Shown: positions 24,457 to 33,502 of the stretch, piece after piece
Position numbering within the stretch: the first letter of the stretch is position 1
Layout of the letters: the number at the start of each line of letters is the position of its first letter
Assembly (NCBI RefSeq): GCF_021028995.1
Contig: NZ_JAJJZG010000003.1
Coordinates: 124,001-188,000 of the forward strand
DNA length: 64,000 bases
From: Halobacterium sp. KA-4
Lineage (GTDB): Archaea > Halobacteriota > Halobacteria > Halobacteriales > Halobacteriaceae
Reading direction: 5' to 3'
Translations under genes and position numbers: made by a program
Notes under the pieces: model-generated
What the model was told of the DNA's origin: nothing
Databases searched by the model: none
Seen by the model: only the letters and a program-made list of their open reading frames with translations

Positions 24457-25893
24457 TCAGTCGTCGGTCGCGGCTTCCGGCCGATAGCCCCGGCTGATGG
24501 CCTTCCACTTCCCCGTGGCGAAGCGGTAGTAGTTGATGACCGCGGGCGCGACCGTCTCCGCGAAGAACGCGAGGTAGACGCCGAGAAGCCCCAGCGAGGT
24601 CGTCGCGCCGAGGTAGACCAGCGGAATCGCGAGCCCAAACATGCCGAAGACGCGGCTGTAGAACGGCCAGCGAGTGTCGCCCGTGGCGTCAAGCGCCCCC
24701 GCGACGGCGCTCGTGACGCCCTGTGGAACGATGGCGAGCGCGGCTGCGTACACCATCCCGACTGCGATGGGGACGCTCGCGGACGTCGGGTCCTCGACGA
24801 ACAGCACGACGATGTCCCGGGCAAAGATGGCGACGAGCGCGGCGAACAGCGCGTACGTGGCGACGGAAAACACGACGATTTCACGGCCGTAGGCTTCCGC
24901 GGTGGACTCGTCGCCGCGGCCGAGTTCCTGACCGACAAGGCTGGACGCGGCGAGGCCGAACCCCCAGCCGGGCGCGTTCATGATACCCCAGATGCGCCGC
25001 GTGACGACGTACGCGGCGACAACCTCGGATCCGAGCAGGCCGACGAACGCCAGCAGGGGGAAGCGCGCGCCCGTCCAGACGGAGTTCCGGCCCACGACCG
25101 GCAGGCCAATAGTGACGACGTCGCGGCACGTTTCGCGGTCCCAGTAGCCGCCGAACGGGGAGACGGTGACGGGGAACGCGCCGACGAGCGGGAGGCGGCC
25201 GCGCGTGATGCCGACGACGAACGCCGCGACGATGACGACGTTGCTGACGACGGTGCCGAGCGCCGCGCCCTCGACGCCCCAGCCGAGCGCGAAGATGAAC
25301 ACGGCGTTGAGGCCGATGTTGACGACGGCGCCGCCTGCGCGCAACACCATCGCGGTCCACGCGTCGTCGGCACCGATGAGCGAGCGGCTCCCGACGAGGT
25401 TGAGGCCGGCGAACGGGACGCCGAACGCGAGCACGCGGAGGTAATCTGCGCCGTACGTGACGGCCGCGGGGTCGTCGGTCAGCAGGTCGATGAGTTCGAC
25501 GGGGAAGAGGTAGAACAGCGCGGCGACCGGGAGCGTCGTCGCGAACACGAGCAGCGTGCTCGAGCGGATGGCTTGCCCGAGTTCGTCGTAGGCTTCGGCG
25601 CTGAAGCGCTGGGAGACGAGCGCGATGGTCCCCGCCGCGAGCCCGCCGCCGAGGCTGAACGCGGCGCCCCAGAACGGGCCGGCGAACCCGACGCCGGCGA
25701 TGGCGGAGCTGCCGAGGACGACGCCCACCATAGCGACGTCCGCGGCGCTCTTGGACATGCGCGCGACGCCGGTGACGATGCGCGGCCACGCGAGGTCCGA
25801 GGTCCGGCGCGCGCGCTCCTCGGAGATGAGCCCGAGGCGCGCCAGTGCCAGCCCGATTTCGCGGAGGAGCCGACTGAACGGGTTCGGGACCAC
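24457..25893 (-). CDS. MATE-family multidrug/metabolite exporter
   Basis: A 478-aa integral membrane protein from a GTG start (VPNPFSRLLREIG). It has about twelve transmembrane segments in two six-helix halves. The family signatures are visible in DLAWPRIVTGVARMSKSAAD, GPFWGAAFSLGGGLAAGTIA and ETCRDVVTIGLPVVGRN. MATE proteins export cationic drugs or metabolites against Na+ or H+ flow. A Na+ gradient is likely in a haloarchaeon (inference). It is convergent with tRNA-Thr, seven bases apart. Confidence 0.92.
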   Translation of the reverse strand: MVPNPFSRLLREIGLALARLGLISEERARRTSDLAWPRIVTGVARMSKSAADVAMVGVVLGSSAIAGVGFAGPFWGAAFSLGGGLAAGTIALVSQRFSAEAYDELGQAIRSSTLLVFATTLPVAALFYLFPVELIDLLTDDPAAVTYGADYLRVLAFGVPFAGLNLVGSRSLIGADDAWTAMVLRAGGAVVNIGLNAVFIFALGWGVEGAALGTVVSNVVIVAAFVVGITRGRLPLVGAFPVTVSPFGGYWDRETCRDVVTIGLPVVGRNSVWTGARFPLLAFVGLLGSEVVAAYVVTRRIWGIMNAPGWGFGLAASSLVGQELGRGDESTAEAYGREIVVFSVATYALFAALVAIFARDIVVLFVEDPTSASVPIAVGMVYAAALAIVPQGVTSAVAGALDATGDTRWPFYSRVFGMFGLAIPLVYLGATTSLGLLGVYLAFFAETVAPAVINYYRFATGKWKAISRGYRPEAATDD

Positions 25894-25985
25894 GACTACC
25901 TCGTGCTCGGCGTGGGCCGGACAAAAACGCAACTATTTCGGAACGAAATACAGACCGGGCCGAACGTCGTGGGTCGCTCGCCGCG

Positions 25986-27092
25986 CTACGCCTGCCAGCC
26001 GCGCGGCGTGTCGTTGAGGCGCTCGCAGCCGTCCGCGGTGACGACCACGAGGTCCTCGACGCGCACGCCGAACTCGCCGTCGAGGTAGACGCCGGGCTCT
26101 ATCGAGAACACCATACCCTCTGCCAGCGGCCGGTCGTTGCCGCCGACGATGTACGGCTCCTCGTGGACGTCGAGTCCCACACCGTGGCCCGTGCGGTGGA
26201 CGAACGCCTCGCCGTAGCCCGCCTCTTCGATGACCTCGCGCGCGGCGGCGTCCACGTCCTCCGCGGGGACGCCCGGTTCGACCGCTTCGACCGCAGCCTG
26301 CTGTGCTTCGCGGACGACGTCGTGGACGCGCTCGAATTCGGCCGGCGGGTCGCCCATGAACACGACTGTGCGCGTCTGGTCGCTGGGGTAGCCGTCGACG
26401 CGCGTCCCGAAGTCCAACACGACGGGGTCGCCGCGTTCGACTTCGCGCTCGGAGCGGTGGTGGTGTGGTTTCGCGCCGTTCGGCCCGCTCCCGACGATGG
26501 TCTTAAAGGAGGTGCCGTCGCCACCGTGCGCGACGAGACGGTCCTCAACGAACGTCGCGAGTTCCCGCTCCGTTATTCCAATCGCGTCCGTGCCGAGGTC
26601 GCGGACATCTTCCATCGCGGCGTCGGCGGCGTCCGCGGCGCGCCAGAGCGCGTCCAACTCGGCGTCGTCCTTCTGCACGCGCAGCGGCCCGAGCACCTCG
26701 TCCGCCAGCCCCCACGTCGCGTCCGGGAGCGTCGCGCGGAGGTTCTGCGTGAAGCGCGCCCACATTGTCGGATCCACGAGCAGTTCGCCGTCGGTCATCC
26801 CGAGGTCGCTAGCGGTCTCGGCGACCAACTCGGTCGGATCCTCGACGTCAGTCCACAGCCGGACATCCTCGACCCACGTCGCCTCCCGGAGCTGTTCGCC
26901 GTACAGTTCGGGTGCGACGAACGCCGGGTCGCCCGCCGCGGGCACGAACAGGAAGAGGTGGCGCTCGCCGGGCTCCTCGCGGAACCCACCGAGATAGTAG
27001 AGATTCGGGCTCGGGAACAGGACGACGCCGCTAGCGCCGCGCTCCCGGAGTCGCTGCTGGCACTCGCGGGTGCGCGCTTGGAACGCTGACAT
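25986..27092 (-). CDS. M24-family Xaa-Pro peptidase
   Basis: A 368-aa protein starting MSAFQARTRECQQRL. The N-terminal half is the creatinase/prolidase N-domain (VVLFPSPNLYYLGGFREEPG). The C-terminal pita-bread domain has all metal ligands: Asp in VLDFGTRVDGYPSDQTRTVV (two aspartates), His in HRTGHGVGLDVHEEP, Glu in SIEPGVYLDGEFG and Glu in VRVEDLVV. It cleaves X-Pro bonds in dipeptides or oligopeptides using two divalent metals. It is cytosolic with no signal peptide and stands alone between the exporter and the cold-shock gene. Confidence 0.9.
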   Translation of the reverse strand: MSAFQARTRECQQRLRERGASGVVLFPSPNLYYLGGFREEPGERHLFLFVPAAGDPAFVAPELYGEQLREATWVEDVRLWTDVEDPTELVAETASDLGMTDGELLVDPTMWARFTQNLRATLPDATWGLADEVLGPLRVQKDDAELDALWRAADAADAAMEDVRDLGTDAIGITERELATFVEDRLVAHGGDGTSFKTIVGSGPNGAKPHHHRSEREVERGDPVVLDFGTRVDGYPSDQTRTVVFMGDPPAEFERVHDVVREAQQAAVEAVEPGVPAEDVDAAAREVIEEAGYGEAFVHRTGHGVGLDVHEEPYIVGGNDRPLAEGMVFSIEPGVYLDGEFGVRVEDLVVVTADGCERLNDTPRGWQA

Positions 27093-27235
27093 GCCGGGAA
27101 CTCGCTCGTGGACGCCCTTAACAGTAGTCGAGTGGGACGCTGGCCGGCTGGAATCGGCGACGAACACCCCCGAAGGTCCGTGGTAACTCGACTCTCGGAA
27201 GCGTTATCCCCGAAGCGGCCCTACGATTGTTTGTA

Positions 27236-27442
27236 ATGGCAGAAGGCAAGGTTGACTTCTTCAACGACACTGGCGGCTACGGTTTCATTTCGACTGACAG
27301 CGACGACGTGGACGACGACGAGGACGTGTTCTTCCACATGGAGGACATCGGCGGTCCCGACCTCGAAGAGGGTCAGGAAGTCGAGTTCGACATCGAGTCC
27401 TCCCCGAAGGGCCCGCGCGCGACGAACCTCGTCCGCAACTAA
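27236..27442 (+). CDS. cspA: Cold-shock-domain protein CspA
   Basis: A 68-aa single cold-shock domain. RNP-1 is visible as GGYGFIS and RNP-2 as EDVFFHMED; it ends with GPRATNLVRN. It binds single-stranded nucleic acid and melts RNA structure. A run of acidic residues (DSDDVDDDED) is inserted in the first loop, a haloadaptation. The start ATG directly follows TTTGTA. The transcript appears to end at the hairpin and T-run at about 27451-27489. Confidence 0.95.
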   Translation: MAEGKVDFFNDTGGYGFISTDSDDVDDDEDVFFHMEDIGGPDLEEGQEVEFDIESSPKGPRATNLVRN

Positions 27443-27450
27443 GTCCTATC

Positions 27451-27489
27451 CGCCGTCGCTTTCAGTGACGGCCGACGTTCCAATTTTTT
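27451..27489 (+). terminator. Hairpin and T-run after cspA
   Basis: GCCGTC and GACGGC (about 27452-27472) can pair across a short loop, and a run of six T (ATTTTTTG) follows at 27483-27488. T-rich tracts are the main archaeal termination signal. The hairpin adds a bacterial-like look. It lies nine bases after the cspA stop. Confidence 0.55.
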
Positions 27490-27599
27490 GAGACGCTACA
27501 CGACGTAGCGACCGCTGTGTGTACGCACGCATCCGAAGTCCGAATAGCGAGTCGCTCGACTACGGACGGTTTTTCTAGTGGCGGCGCCTCCACTCGCGT

Positions 27600-27851
27600 A
27601 TGGGAATTACGGAGGCTCTCGGGAACGCTCTGGCGGACCGAGCGTACCAGTTAGTCGGTGTGGTGTTCGGCGTGGCAGCGATAGCGCACTTCGCGCTGTG
27701 GGCGCAGGCACCCGGCCAGACGCTGGACACCGCGGTCGCGACGGGTGACGTGAGCGCGGCGCTGCCGGAGGCGATAGCGTACGCGCAGGGCCACCCCGCG
27801 TACCTGCTGGCGTTCGTCGTCGGCGCGGTGTTGCTCGTGCGCCAGCCCTGA
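27600..27851 (+). CDS. Small two-helix membrane protein
   Basis: An 83-aa protein starting MGITEALGNALADRAY with hydrophobic segments at about residues 18-35 and 66-80, separated by a polar stretch with VATGDVSAALPEAIAYAQ. It ends VRQP. No family is recognised. An upstream GGTTTTTCTAG lies about 30 bases before the ATG and could be a promoter. It is followed 45 bases later by the YdjM-like gene on the same strand. Confidence 0.6.
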   Translation: MGITEALGNALADRAYQLVGVVFGVAAIAHFALWAQAPGQTLDTAVATGDVSAALPEAIAYAQGHPAYLLAFVVGAVLLVRQP

Positions 27852-27895
27852 GTCGCTCTCGGAACCCTCTACTTGCTCGAAGCCGACGATAGGCT

Positions 27896-28399
27896 GTGTA
27901 CCGGAGTGGCCACTACGGCGTCGCGTTGCTCGCGTACGCACCCGTCCTGTACGTACTGGGCTCGCTGGGCCGCGTCGTCGCGGCCGGGGCGGGGCTGGCG
28001 CTCGTGCTCGCGCTGACGCCGCTGCCCGACGCCGACCACGACGTCCCGCTGATTTCGCACCGCGGCGTCACGCACACGCTGCTGTTCGCTGGCGTCGTCG
28101 GCGCCCTCGTCGGTGGCGCAGCGTGGCTCCTCACTGGTCCGGCCGGGCTCGCGCTCGCACCCGACCAGGCAGTCGAGGTTACTGTGGGTGCGGGTGGGTT
28201 CGCGGCATTCGCAATTCTCGCGCACCTGCTGGCGGACGCGCTCACGCCGATGGGCGTCGCCGCGCTCTGGCCGGTGTCGAGCAAGCGCTACTCGCTGGGG
28301 CTGACCCCCGCCGACAGCACCGTCTGGAACGTCGGACTGTTCGCCCTCGGCGTGTTCGCGACGGCGGCCGCTGTTGTGTCGTCGACTCCTCTCGCGTAA
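27896..28399 (+). CDS. YdjM-like membrane-bound metal-dependent hydrolase
   Basis: A 167-aa protein from a GTG start (VYRSGHYGVALLAYAP). It has four hydrophobic segments and the family signature of acidic and His residues at membrane faces: PLPDADHD, then LISHRGVTHTLLF, then LAHLLADALTPMG. The DADHD and HRG-THT motifs are thought to bind metal. Family members are annotated as membrane-bound hydrolases and are linked in some bacteria to LexA-controlled genes; the substrate is unknown. Confidence 0.82.
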   Translation: MYRSGHYGVALLAYAPVLYVLGSLGRVVAAGAGLALVLALTPLPDADHDVPLISHRGVTHTLLFAGVVGALVGGAAWLLTGPAGLALAPDQAVEVTVGAGGFAAFAILAHLLADALTPMGVAALWPVSSKRYSLGLTPADSTVWNVGLFALGVFATAAAVVSSTPLA

Positions 28400-28455
28400 G
28401 TTACATAATCGAATTTTTGCGAGGGCTTATGCCTCGTGTCCGTGTATGTCCGCGC

Positions 28456-29397
28456 ATGAGCGGCTCCGACACGCCTCTCGACGGCGCGCCCCTCGACCCA
28501 GACGGCAGCCTCGACGACAGCCTGCCGCCCGCCGAGGCGTTCGCGTTGCTCGGGAACGAGACCCGAATCACCATCCTGCAGGAGCTGTGGCTCGCGCCCG
28601 ACCACCCCGTCGCGTTCTCGGACCTCCGCAAGCGCGTCGGGATGAAAGACAGCGCGCAGTTCAACTACCACCTCTCGAAGCTCACCGACCACTTCGTGCG
28701 GCAGGTTGAGGGCGGCTACGAGTTCCAGTACGCCGGCGAGAAGGTCGTCCGCGCCATCCTCGCAGGGACGTTCACCGAGCGCGTCGAACTGGAGTTCCCG
28801 GTAACCGGCGACTGCTTCGACTGCGGTGGCTCGCTCGAAGCCGCGTACGCCGACGAGCGCCTCACCGTCCGGTGTACGGACTGCGGGAGTGTCTACGGCC
28901 GGTACGCGTTCCCGCCGGGCGGGCTCCGCGACCGCTCGACGACCGAAATCGAGGCGGCGTTTGACCAGCGCGTGCGCCACCTCCACTGCCTCGCCGCCGA
29001 CGGCGTCTGCCCGGAGTGTGGCGGGCGCGTGGACACCGCCGTCGTCCCCGACGACGACGACCTGCTCGGGCTGGACGTGCGCGTCGACCACACGTGCGTG
29101 CAGTGCCAGCACACCATCTCCTCGCCGGTCGGACTGTCGCTTTTGGACAACTCCAACGTGGTGGCGTTCCACGCCGACCACGGCGTCGAACTCGACACGC
29201 GCAAGCACTGGACGCTCCCGTGGTGCGTGACCGACGCGTCGACGACGTACGACGCCGACCCGACGCGCGTGACGGTGACGATAGTGCTGGACGGCGAGGC
29301 AATGGACGTCACGCTCGACGGCGACCTCCGCGTCGTGGACACGGAGCGCCGCTGTGCGGACGCCGCCGACGACGCGGGCCGCGTCTCCGCGGACTGA
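28456..29397 (+). CDS. ArsR-like winged-helix regulator with zinc-ribbon C-terminal part
   Basis: A 313-aa protein starting MSGSDTPLDGA; an earlier ATG at 28429 is possible but adds a basic stretch. Residues 25-105 form a winged helix: EAFALLGNETRITILQEL, then KDSAQFNYHLSKLTDHFV. The remaining 200 residues carry cysteine pairs (CFDCGG, CTDCGS, CPECGG, CVQCQ) for two zinc ribbons, followed by a beta-rich tail. The arrangement is that of haloarchaeal DUF7347/DUF7351 regulators. TTACATAATC at 28401-28410 is a probable TATA box. Effector and targets unknown. Confidence 0.85.
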   Translation: MSGSDTPLDGAPLDPDGSLDDSLPPAEAFALLGNETRITILQELWLAPDHPVAFSDLRKRVGMKDSAQFNYHLSKLTDHFVRQVEGGYEFQYAGEKVVRAILAGTFTERVELEFPVTGDCFDCGGSLEAAYADERLTVRCTDCGSVYGRYAFPPGGLRDRSTTEIEAAFDQRVRHLHCLAADGVCPECGGRVDTAVVPDDDDLLGLDVRVDHTCVQCQHTISSPVGLSLLDNSNVVAFHADHGVELDTRKHWTLPWCVTDASTTYDADPTRVTVTIVLDGEAMDVTLDGDLRVVDTERRCADAADDAGRVSAD

Positions 29398-29558
29398 GTG
29401 AATCGTTCGGCCACGAACAACAGGAAACGTATTCCGGTTCGTCGATTCTTATCTCTTCTCGACACAACGAGCCGGTGCCGGCGGTCAGGGGCACAGCCAC
29501 GACGTTACTGTGCGCGGAGACGGACGGCCTTATCCCTTCTCGCGCGCAATCTCGGCGC

Positions 29559-30161
29559 ATGGAGACTACGACGGAGAGCACGTTCCGCGTGCTCGGCGCC
29601 GCCCCCGAGCACGCCGACGACCTCCTGCTGCTCGACCGGGCCGACCACGAGCCAGTCCGCGTCGCCGCCGACGGCTACGATGACCTCGCAGTCGACGCGC
29701 TCCGACCCGGCTACCTCGTCGACGCGACGCTCTCGTGGGACGACGGCGACGCGCGCTTCGCCGAACTCGACGTCCGCAAGCGCACGCTGTTCACGTACGC
29801 CGACGCCGTCTCGGGCCTGTTCGAGGCCGCCCTCGACACGATGGAGCAAGCCCACCAGGAGGGCGCGGGCGTACAGGGCCGGCCGACGTTCAGCGCGGAC
29901 GGTGAACCCAACGGCGCGGTGTACGCGTTCGCCGAACAGCCCGGCGAGCGCGACGTCTTCGAGGAGATACAGACCGGGGCGCTCCCACTTGAGCCGCTCA
30001 TCGACCGCCTGAACGAGGAGGAGGACTGCGAGCACGAGGTGTTCGTCTTCCGGCCGCTCGAACACGACTTCGTCGTCGTCTACCTCGTCCTGCACAAGGA
30101 CTCAATTCTCGCCGACACCGTCCGCGACACCTACGACTGTCCGCGCCCCTCGGAAGCCTAA
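29559..30161 (+). CDS. DUF6663-like haloarchaeal protein
   Basis: A 200-aa acidic, soluble protein starting METTTESTFRVLG. The N-terminal third is beta-rich (LLLLDRADHEPVRVAADGYD, GYLVDATLSWDDG). The middle is a long helix (LFTYADAVSGLFEAALDTME), and the end is LEHDFVVVYLVLHKDSI. It corresponds in length and order to the haloarchaeal DUF6663 proteins, whose function is unknown. ATG follows about 24 bases after a TTATCCC stretch. No operon partner is evident. Confidence 0.7.
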   Translation: METTTESTFRVLGAAPEHADDLLLLDRADHEPVRVAADGYDDLAVDALRPGYLVDATLSWDDGDARFAELDVRKRTLFTYADAVSGLFEAALDTMEQAHQEGAGVQGRPTFSADGEPNGAVYAFAEQPGERDVFEEIQTGALPLEPLIDRLNEEEDCEHEVFVFRPLEHDFVVVYLVLHKDSILADTVRDTYDCPRPSEA

Positions 30162-30327
30162 CGTCGGACGGCCGTCGCACCCACAAGAGTCTGTCGGCGG
30201 TTCTATCGGCGTTTGACCTAACCGAACTACTAATAGTCGACCATCCGACAGTCCCGACGCTGGTCCCCGCGAGCCCCTGATTGGTACCGCGACATAGCGA
30301 CAGCGCTGCCGGGACTGGCAGGTACAC

Positions 30328-31584
30328 ATGAACGCGCGAACGATTACCGCCGTCGCCATCGCTGCCGCCCTCGTCGTCTCGGCAGCGGGCGCCACGGCAC
30401 TCGCTCAGCCGAATAGCCCCGCCGCCGACTCGCCCGCGACCGCCGACACTGACGCGGACGCAGTCCAGCAGTCGGACGGCGAGACGAACTACACGCGACT
30501 GTACGTCGACGAACAGTATCGCAACCTCCGCCTCAAACCCGGCGAGAGCAAGACCGTCACGATAACCGTCGAGAACGGCGAAGACGAGGGTGTGACACTC
30601 TCTCCGCACCTGTTCGTGCCGCCGCGCGGCGAGCGCCCCGTCGAGGAGTCGTGGGTCTCCATCGGCACCTCCGACCTCCAGCTCGACGCCGGTGAGGAGC
30701 GCGAGTTCAACGTCACCGTCTCCGTCTCCGAGGACGCCGAACTCAACCGGTACGCCGGGGCAATCGCGCTCACGAACGAGACGATTTCCTACCCCGGTCG
30801 CCCCGCGCAGCCCGCCAACGGCATCTCCCTGAACGTCGAAGTCTGGCAGGAGCCCACCGTGCGCGTCGTCTCGGACACGTACATGCACTCGCAGGTGCAG
30901 GCCGGCGACTCGTTCACCCGCGAATTCGTCGTGGAGAACACCGGCGACCAGGCCGTCCCGGTGAGCCCCGAACTCGTCACCGAGGACCGCTACCGGCCCC
31001 ACGCCGCCCGCGACACGCTCGAACGCTCGTGGGTGGAAATCGACGCGCCCAACGAGATTTCCCCGGGAGAGACGGCGACCATCGAAGTCACCGTCACGCC
31101 GCCGAGTGACGCCGACCGCGGCGACTACCGCGCCGAACTCGACCTCGGGCTGAAAGACCCGGCGCGCCCCGATCGTTCGTCGTACTGGCAGCGCGTCAGC
31201 CTCCGCTTCCAGGTGTGGACGCAGCCCGACCAGCCCTTCCAGACGTCGTTCGAAGTGAGCGACGCCACCGAGAACGTGACCCTCGACCTGTCCGCGAGCC
31301 GCTACCGGAGCGCGGACAGTGAGCCGGCGAGCTTCGACGTGACGTTCGTCTCGCCGAACGGCACGGAGGTCGCAGCCGAGCGCGTCAGCGTGACGAACCG
31401 CGGCACCGTCGACCTCGGATCGTCCCGCCGGCAGGCGACAACTGATGGAACGTACGCCGACAGCGGCGAACACCAGACATTCCGGTACCGACTCGACGAC
31501 CCCGACGCGGGAGCGTGGTCGGTGAAGATCATGCCGGAGAACGCGATGCAGTTCTCCTACGAAGTCACGCGCAACGAGGAGTAG
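30328..31584 (+). CDS. Secreted protein with tandem Ig-like (COG1470-type) domains
   Basis: A 418-aa protein with a Sec signal peptide (MNARTITAVAIAAALVVSAA, cleavage near ALA). Two or three beta-sandwich domains follow with repeats of the NEW3/alpha-galactosidase-associated type: LRLKPGESKTVTITVENGED, then INAPNEISPGETATIEVTV-like spacing near residue 240. It has no membrane anchor or PGF-CTERM end, so it is probably released or bound to another surface protein. The role is unknown; an adhesion or archaellum/pilus-associated role is possible. Confidence 0.78.
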   Translation: MNARTITAVAIAAALVVSAAGATALAQPNSPAADSPATADTDADAVQQSDGETNYTRLYVDEQYRNLRLKPGESKTVTITVENGEDEGVTLSPHLFVPPRGERPVEESWVSIGTSDLQLDAGEEREFNVTVSVSEDAELNRYAGAIALTNETISYPGRPAQPANGISLNVEVWQEPTVRVVSDTYMHSQVQAGDSFTREFVVENTGDQAVPVSPELVTEDRYRPHAARDTLERSWVEIDAPNEISPGETATIEVTVTPPSDADRGDYRAELDLGLKDPARPDRSSYWQRVSLRFQVWTQPDQPFQTSFEVSDATENVTLDLSASRYRSADSEPASFDVTFVSPNGTEVAAERVSVTNRGTVDLGSSRRQATTDGTYADSGEHQTFRYRLDDPDAGAWSVKIMPENAMQFSYEVTRNEE

Positions 31585-31593
31585 TCCGCGACC

Positions 31594-32502
31594 CTACTTT
31601 TCTTCGGCGAGCCGCACTAGGTCCGCCAGCGTCTCGTTGACCGACGTCTCCACGCCGTGGGTCGCGCCGCGCCGGACGAGCGCACCGTTCAGCGCCTCGA
31701 TTTCGGTGCGCCGACCGCGTTCGACGTCCTGCCGCATCGAGGACGGGTTCGTCGCCGTGCGTTCGGCAACCTCGCGCGTGCGCTCGACGGCGTCCCGCGG
31801 CACCGCGATTCCCTCGGCGCGCGCGACTGCGACGCCCTCCTCAACCGCGCGCCTGAGCACGCGCTCGCCGCTCTCGGACTCGACGAGCGCGCCGTTCGGC
31901 ACGCGCGCAAGCGCCGTCGCCGCGTTGATGCCCGCGTTCACGATCACCTTCGTCCACACCGCGGCCTCGGGGTCGTCGGTCACACTCGTCTCGATACCCG
32001 CCGCAGTCAAGCAGTCGGCGACGGCCTCGACGCGGGCGTCGTTCTCCACGAAGTAGCGGCCGATAGTGGTGTTGCCGCGGCCCGCGTGTCGTACGTGACC
32101 GGGCGCTTCGAGGACCGCGCCGTGCGTCGTCGTCCCCGCGAGCACGCGTTTTCGGGGGACGTGGTCAACGATTACTTCGGCGTTTCCGAGGCCGTTCTGG
32201 AGCGTGAGCACGTCCGCGTCGTCGAGGCGGGGCGCGACGTCGGCGAGCGCGTCGCCGGTGTCGTAGCTCTTCACGCAGACGACGAGCAGGTCGGCGTCCG
32301 TGGCGGCCGCGTGTTCCGTGGACACGTCCAGCGAAATCTGCTCTTCGCGGCCGTCCGGATGCGTGAATCGGAGGCCGTGCTCCCGGACGCGACGGACGTG
32401 GTCGCCGTCGCGACCGAGCAGTGTCACGTCCACGTCCGCCGTGGCGAGCGCTCCCGCGAGCAGCGACCCGAGCGACCCCGCGCCGAGGACGACCACGCGC
32501 AT
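31594..32502 (-). CDS. panE: Ketopantoate reductase-family protein (PanE/ApbA)
   Basis: A 302-aa protein with the NADP motif GAGSLGSLLAGALA at residues 7-20. The catalytic Lys lies in VWTKVIVNAGINAATALARV, and the conserved Glu/Ser follows in GALVESESGE. It reduces 2-dehydropantoate to pantoate for coenzyme A synthesis, using NADPH. Archaeal versions of this length are usually ketopantoate reductase. It is convergent with the secreted protein gene, nine bases apart. Confidence 0.9.
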   Translation of the reverse strand: MRVVVLGAGSLGSLLAGALATADVDVTLLGRDGDHVRRVREHGLRFTHPDGREEQISLDVSTEHAAATDADLLVVCVKSYDTGDALADVAPRLDDADVLTLQNGLGNAEVIVDHVPRKRVLAGTTTHGAVLEAPGHVRHAGRGNTTIGRYFVENDARVEAVADCLTAAGIETSVTDDPEAAVWTKVIVNAGINAATALARVPNGALVESESGERVLRRAVEEGVAVARAEGIAVPRDAVERTREVAERTATNPSSMRQDVERGRRTEIEALNGALVRRGATHGVETSVNETLADLVRLAEEK

Positions 32503-32579
32503 GGGCGGCGGTACGGGGAGTGTCGGTAAAGCCTCCCGGGGTTCGATGGGACTTAGGGGGCGGGCGTCCGCGAGCGACT

Positions 32580-33458
32580 ATGGGACTCCGAGACGCCGCC
32601 GCGCCGCTGGCCGCCGCCGGCCTCTGGGGCGGGATGTACGTCGTCAGCAAGTGGGGGTTCGCCTCCGTGCCGCCCGTGACGCTGGCGTTCCTCCGAATCG
32701 TGGTCGGCGGCGTCGCGCTCTACGTGGCGCTGCGCGCGCTCGGAACGGAGGCGTCGTTCTCGTCGCGGGACCGCCGCGGCTTCCTCCGACTGGGCGCGTG
32801 GGTGGCGCTCACGCTGGCGACGCAGTTCGTCGGCACCGACCGCACCACCGCCAGTCAGGGGTCGCTGTTGACGATGCTGACGCCCGTGTTCACGCTGTTG
32901 CTCGGCGTCACGATGTTGAACGAACGATTGACGTGGCGCTCCACCGGCGGGATGGCGCTCGCCGGCGTCGGCACCGCGCTCGTGGTCGCGGGCCAGTACG
33001 GGCTCTCCATCGGCGGCGGGAGCGCGGTCGGCGTCGCGGTGCTGTTCGTGGCGAGCGCAGCGTGGGCCGCTTACACCGTGGACGGCGCGCGCCTCGTCCG
33101 AAAGCACGGCGCGCTCGTCGCGGCAACGTACAGTTCGCTCGCCGCGGTGCCCGTGCTCGGCGTGCTCGCCGCCGTCGAACTCGCGATGACCGGCGCGACC
33201 GTCCCCCTCACGCCGGGCGTCGTCGGTGCGGTCGCGTACCTCGGACTCGCGAGCACGGCGGCCGCGTGGTTCCTCTGGTACCGCGGCGTCGAACGCACCA
33301 CTGCGACCGTAGTCGCAGCGTGCTTCTTCGCGCAGCCGCTGGTCGGGGGCGTGCTAGGCGCGCTCCTGCTCGGCGAGACGCTGGGCCCGGGATTCGCCGT
33401 CGGCGGCGTCGTGATGGGCGTCGGCGTCGCGCTCGTCAGCACCGCGCGCACCAGGTAG
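32580..33458 (+). CDS. DMT-superfamily (EamA) transporter
   Basis: A 292-aa protein with ten predicted membrane helices in two EamA halves. It begins MGLRDAAAPLAAAGLWGG. The conserved GSLLTMLTPVFTLLLGVTML and the second-half LGLASTAAAWFLWYRGVERT match the family, as does the PLVGGVLGALLLGE glutamate helix. Members export amino acids, purines or small metabolites; the substrate is not predictable. A 77-base gap separates it from the divergent panE start. Confidence 0.92.
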   Translation: MGLRDAAAPLAAAGLWGGMYVVSKWGFASVPPVTLAFLRIVVGGVALYVALRALGTEASFSSRDRRGFLRLGAWVALTLATQFVGTDRTTASQGSLLTMLTPVFTLLLGVTMLNERLTWRSTGGMALAGVGTALVVAGQYGLSIGGGSAVGVAVLFVASAAWAAYTVDGARLVRKHGALVAATYSSLAAVPVLGVLAAVELAMTGATVPLTPGVVGAVAYLGLASTAAAWFLWYRGVERTTATVVAACFFAQPLVGGVLGALLLGETLGPGFAVGGVVMGVGVALVSTARTR

Positions 33459-33502
33459 CCGCGCGACAATCCTTTTGTACGCCGCCCACTTCTCCCGGAG
33501 AT

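Noticed and set aside
24377-24460. tRNA-Thr as an integration site
   Set aside because: No integrase, no direct repeat of the tRNA 3' end, and ordinary core genes on both sides.
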